Of a stretch of DNA of 64,000 nt, positions 61,564 through 64,000 are shown one piece after another; within the stretch, counting starts at the first letter, position 1; every line of letters starts with the position of its first letter. The position numbers were made by a program, and so were the translations under genes. The notes under the pieces are model-generated. The model saw nothing but the letters and a program-made list of their open reading frames with translations, ran no database searches and was not told where the DNA came from. This stretch comes from Enterobacter kobei (lineage in GTDB: Bacteria; Pseudomonadota; Gammaproteobacteria; Enterobacterales; Enterobacteriaceae): NCBI RefSeq assembly GCF_001729765.1, contig NZ_CP017181.1, positions 1 to 64,000 of the forward strand. Reading direction: 5' to 3'.

Positions 61564-62088
61564 ATGAAGCTATGGCCTGTTGTGACCGGTGTTGCCATTG
61601 CGCTGACCCTGGTTGCCTGTAAATCCCCTACGCCGCCGAAAGGCGTGCAGCCTATTACTCATTTTGACGCCAGCCGCTATCTCGGCAAATGGTACGAAGT
61701 CGCGCGCCTGGAAAACCGCTTTGAACGCGGTCTGGAGCAGGTGACCGCCACCTACGGCAAGCGCAGCGACGGCGGTATCAGCGTGCTGAACCGGGGTTAC
61801 GATCCGGTGAAAAACAAGTGGAATGAAAGTGAGGGGAAAGCGTACTTCACCGGCGAGCCGACCACCGCCGCGCTGAAGGTGTCGTTCTTCGGTCCGTTCT
61901 ACGGCGGGTATAACGTAATCAAACTGGACGACAAGTACCAGTACGCGCTGGTCAGCGGCCCGAACCGCGATTATCTGTGGATTTTGTCACGCACGCCGAC
62001 CATCCCGGATGCGGTGAAGCAGGATTACCTGAACACCGCGCGCAGTCTGGGCTTCCGGGTTGACCAACTGGTGTGGGTGAAGCAGTAA
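61564..62088 (+). CDS. blc: Outer-membrane lipoprotein lipocalin Blc
   Basis: Bacterial lipocalin of 174 residues that binds lysophospholipids and fatty acids. The signal peptide ends in the lipobox LTLVAC, with Lys-Ser after the cysteine, permitting outer-membrane transport. The lipocalin motif GKWYEVARLENRFERGL is followed by SFFGPFYGGYNVI and a C-terminal DYLWILSRTP. ATG 61564 has AAAGGA upstream. Located away from its usual ampC-sugE neighbours of E. coli. Confidence 0.93.
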   Translation: MKLWPVVTGVAIALTLVACKSPTPPKGVQPITHFDASRYLGKWYEVARLENRFERGLEQVTATYGKRSDGGISVLNRGYDPVKNKWNESEGKAYFTGEPTTAALKVSFFGPFYGGYNVIKLDDKYQYALVSGPNRDYLWILSRTPTIPDAVKQDYLNTARSLGFRVDQLVWVKQ

Positions 62089-62166
62089 AGATCGTGCTTT
62101 CTTCGTAGGGTATTACGGACTCGCCTGGATAGACTTCCGTTAAAAGCCCAACGGAGGGAAGACGTT

Positions 62167-63165
62167 ATGATCTGGCAGCCTTTTCGTGGTGACGCACCGA
62201 AAAACATGATGATTTTCAGTGCGTCCTTTCCCGACGTCAGCGACCAGTGGCCGATGAAAGACGATGCTGCCCGTGAAATCGCTGCGCTCGATCGGGCGCT
62301 GAAAGCCGAGCCAGCGCTCCGTCCTCCACTGGTTGAGTACGAAGAAGGAGGGCAGGCCGTGCTCGTCCCGCAGAACCGCTATTCCGAGCAGGCTTTCCGC
62401 AACCGTCCGGCGCTTACCGCATGGCGAACCCGGCTGGTGCCCTCCGCGCTGGCGCTGTTTGTGGTGCAAAACCCGCTTGAGGATCGCCTGCCGGACGGCA
62501 CAAAGATGGACAGCGACAGTCGTCAGTGGTTTATCCACGCGAACGACGCCATCGGCGTGCGCTCCCGCGCCCGGGTGCTTGCCGCACTGGTGGAGAAGTA
62601 CATTCACAATGAGAGCGAGAACAACTGGGTAAGCCTAGCAAGCGGCGCCGCCATTCCGGTGCTGGAGGCGCTGCGCGAAGCAAAGCTCGATGGCCAGCAG
62701 GTCTATCTCACACTGGTGGATAAAGACCCCGTCGCGCTCAGCTGGGCCGAAACCATGGCGGCGCAGGAAGGCATTGTGGTGGGCGAACAGCTGACCCTGC
62801 TCAGGCGCAACCTGGTGCACACGCTGGTGCGTAACGAGGACCTGCTGCTGGAGCTGGGCGAGCATCAGGCCGAACTGGTCGACGCGCTGGGGATTTTTGA
62901 ATACTTCAACGACGCCGACGCGGTGATTTTTCTCCAGCGCGCGCTGCGGCTGGTCAAGCCCGGCGGGGCGGTGATTGTCTCAAACATGCTGACCAGCAGC
63001 CCGCAGATTGACTTTGTGCTGCGCGGTATCGGCTGGGAGGATATCCACCCGAGGACGCTACAGCAGCTGCAGGATATTCACCTGGCGGCGGGCGTACCGG
63101 TGGAAAACGTCACCGTGGTCGTGCCGAAGGACGGGGTGTATGCGGTGATGGAGATTAAAGCTTAG
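62167..63165 (+). CDS. Predicted SAM-dependent class I methyltransferase
   Basis: 332-residue protein with a C-terminal Rossmann methyltransferase fold: WVSLASGAAIPVLEAL (degenerate motif I, about residues 156-171), VYLTLVDKDPVAL (acidic strand 2), LVDALGIFEYF and LVKPGGAVIVSNM. Target unknown. The N-terminal 120 residues have no recognisable domain. CGGAGGGA precedes ATG 62167. Motif I departs from the usual ExGxGxG, so activity is not certain. Confidence 0.7.
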   Translation: MIWQPFRGDAPKNMMIFSASFPDVSDQWPMKDDAAREIAALDRALKAEPALRPPLVEYEEGGQAVLVPQNRYSEQAFRNRPALTAWRTRLVPSALALFVVQNPLEDRLPDGTKMDSDSRQWFIHANDAIGVRSRARVLAALVEKYIHNESENNWVSLASGAAIPVLEALREAKLDGQQVYLTLVDKDPVALSWAETMAAQEGIVVGEQLTLLRRNLVHTLVRNEDLLLELGEHQAELVDALGIFEYFNDADAVIFLQRALRLVKPGGAVIVSNMLTSSPQIDFVLRGIGWEDIHPRTLQQLQDIHLAAGVPVENVTVVVPKDGVYAVMEIKA

Positions 63166-63174
63166 CACGGTCGG

Positions 63175-63211
63175 TTCCCTCTCCCTGAGGGAGAGGGTTA
63201 GGGTGAGGGGG
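63175..63211. repeat. Dispersed CCCTCTCCC/GGGTGAGGG repeat
   Basis: CCCTCTCCC-TGA-GGGAGAGGG followed by TTAGGGTGAGGGG: same unit as at 47873-47908 but in reverse orientation. Confidence 0.75.
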
Positions 63212-63267
63212 GAACAAGGCGCACAGAGTGACTTGAATGAATTAGGTTTTCCAGACATGATCCCCCC

Positions 63268-63705
63268 ATGAAAATCGAAACCGCACACTCCTCACACTTC
63301 GAACGCCTGGTCGCGATCTGGGAATCCTCCGTTCGCGCCACCCATCACTTTTTACAGGAAAGCGATATTGCGGCGCTGCGTCCGCTATTGCTCAACGCGT
63401 ATCTCCCCAACCTCAAGGTCGTGATAGCCCGCGATGACGCAGGCGTTATTCACGGCTTTTTAGGGGTGGATGAAAACCGCATTGAAATGTTGTTTGTGGA
63501 TGATGCGAGTCGCGGGAAGGGTGTCGGGAAACTGCTGCTTAAACACGCCATCGCAGAGTTCGGCGCGAACGAAGTGGACGTGAATGAGCAGAATCCGCAG
63601 GGAGTCGCCTTTTATCGGCATATGGGATTTGAGCAGGTCGGGCGCTCGGAACTTGACGGACAGGGAAATGCGTTTCCGTTGCTGCATATGCGGTTGGCTA
63701 AGTAA
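63268..63705 (+). CDS. YjaB-like GNAT N-acetyltransferase
   Basis: 145-residue GNAT with the YjaB-type N-terminus LVAIWESSVRATHHFL, acetyl-CoA loop MLFVDDASRGKGVGKLLLKHA (near residue 73) and the C-terminal VDVNEQNPQGVAFYRHMGF. Substrate unknown; E. coli YjaB is the nearest relative I recognise, but similarity is partial, so no symbol is given. Confidence 0.85.
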   Translation: MKIETAHSSHFERLVAIWESSVRATHHFLQESDIAALRPLLLNAYLPNLKVVIARDDAGVIHGFLGVDENRIEMLFVDDASRGKGVGKLLLKHAIAEFGANEVDVNEQNPQGVAFYRHMGFEQVGRSELDGQGNAFPLLHMRLAK

Positions 63706-63734
63706 ATATTTACTTAACGCAGGAATCACACTTG

Positions 63735-64000
63735 TTAGATATGAAACGCAACGCGTTTTCCTGTTGGAAGTTCAACGTCGATACAAAGTTTCCCACCCAT
63801 TGCCTCAATGTAGCGCTTAAGCGTGGCAATTTTTAGTTCATTTCCACGTTGCTCTATTTGTGTTACTGCGGGCTGGCTCACCCCCATTAGCTCGGCAACA
63901 TTTTTTTGCGAAAGCCTGAGCTCTTCACGTAAAAGTTGCAAACCCGTTTCAAGGATCATTTCCTCTGCCATTTCTTTAATTCGTTGTTGGCTTTCCGGTG
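63735..64000 (-). CDS. XRE-family HTH protein, antitoxin-like, 5' end outside window
   Basis: C-terminal part of a Cro/C1-type regulator. The frame stays open through PESQQRIKEMAEEM to the window edge, so the true start lies beyond 64000. The HTH reads LSQKNVAELMGVSQPAVTQIEQ, followed by LKRYIEAMGGKLCIDVELP, the typical layout of antitoxins paired with RelE/HigB-type toxins encoded upstream. The toxin, if present, would lie to the right of this window. Confidence 0.8.
   Translation of the reverse strand, partial: PESQQRIKEMAEEMILETGLQLLREELRLSQKNVAELMGVSQPAVTQIEQRGNELKIATLKRYIEAMGGKLCIDVELPTGKRVAFHI

Overview
The window is a chromosomal segment of an enteric gamma-proteobacterium. Protein sequences, gene order (dnaA-dnaN-recF-gyrB, dgo, ibpAB, dsd, emrD-tisB-ivbL-ilvBN-uhp) and REP/ERIC repeats are those of Enterobacteriaceae. 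The residue-level differences from E. coli, and the set of extra genes, suggest Enterobacter (E. cloacae complex) or a close relative; the species call is inference.

Layout. 1-6.4 kb: the replication/topology operon dnaA-dnaN-recF-gyrB with its GATC-rich control region. 6.4-8.5 kb: a LysR regulator divergent from a medium-chain oxidoreductase, then yidA. 9.4-14.5 kb: the D-galactonate operon dgoRKADT with a DgoR operator and a 127-bp ERIC element between dgoD and dgoT. 14.5-17.4 kb: yidR, yidQ and the small heat-shock genes ibpA/ibpB with a sigma-32 promoter and ROSE-type thermometer. 17.5-23.9 kb: yidE, the yidP regulator and an intact alpha-glucoside PTS operon (IICB plus GH4 6-phospho-alpha-glucosidase), then yidH/yidG. 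23.9-27.7 kb: D-serine catabolism dsdA-dsdX with dsdC. 27.7-31.4 kb: an exported GH5-like glycosidase, emrD, a DMT permease and a GNAT. 31.5-32.8 kb: two toxin-antitoxin systems back to back, type I tisB/istR-1 (toxin peptide, sRNA and LexA box all visible) and type II higBA. 32.9-35.1 kb: ivbL attenuator and ilvBN. 35.2-40.2 kb: the hexose-phosphate system uhpABCT.

40.3-64 kb is more patchwork. An exported alpha/beta hydrolase and yicN are followed by a more AT-rich LysR/MFS/aldo-keto-reductase cassette, then nepI and yicL. A beta-glucoside-type PTS operon (LacI regulator, IIB, IIC, GH1, porin) has been damaged by an IS1 that has no target duplication and has cut off the end of the GH1 gene. 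Then come yicS, a GNAT, nlpA, an MBL-fold hydrolase with a GlxA-type AraC regulator, a stand-alone AAA ATPase, a DUF523-DUF1722 protein, a secreted transthyretin-like protein, an MlrA-like MerR regulator, blc, a methyltransferase, a YjaB-like GNAT, and the 5'-truncated end of an XRE antitoxin-like gene at the right edge.

Most of the window is conserved core genome. The accessory signals are the higBA insertion, the LysR/MFS/AKR cassette, the IS1-scarred PTS locus and the GH5 gene whose 3' end runs antisense into emrD. I did not find a clearly new multi-gene system. The best candidates for follow-up are these junctions and the perfect inverted repeats over the ilvB and uhpT promoters.
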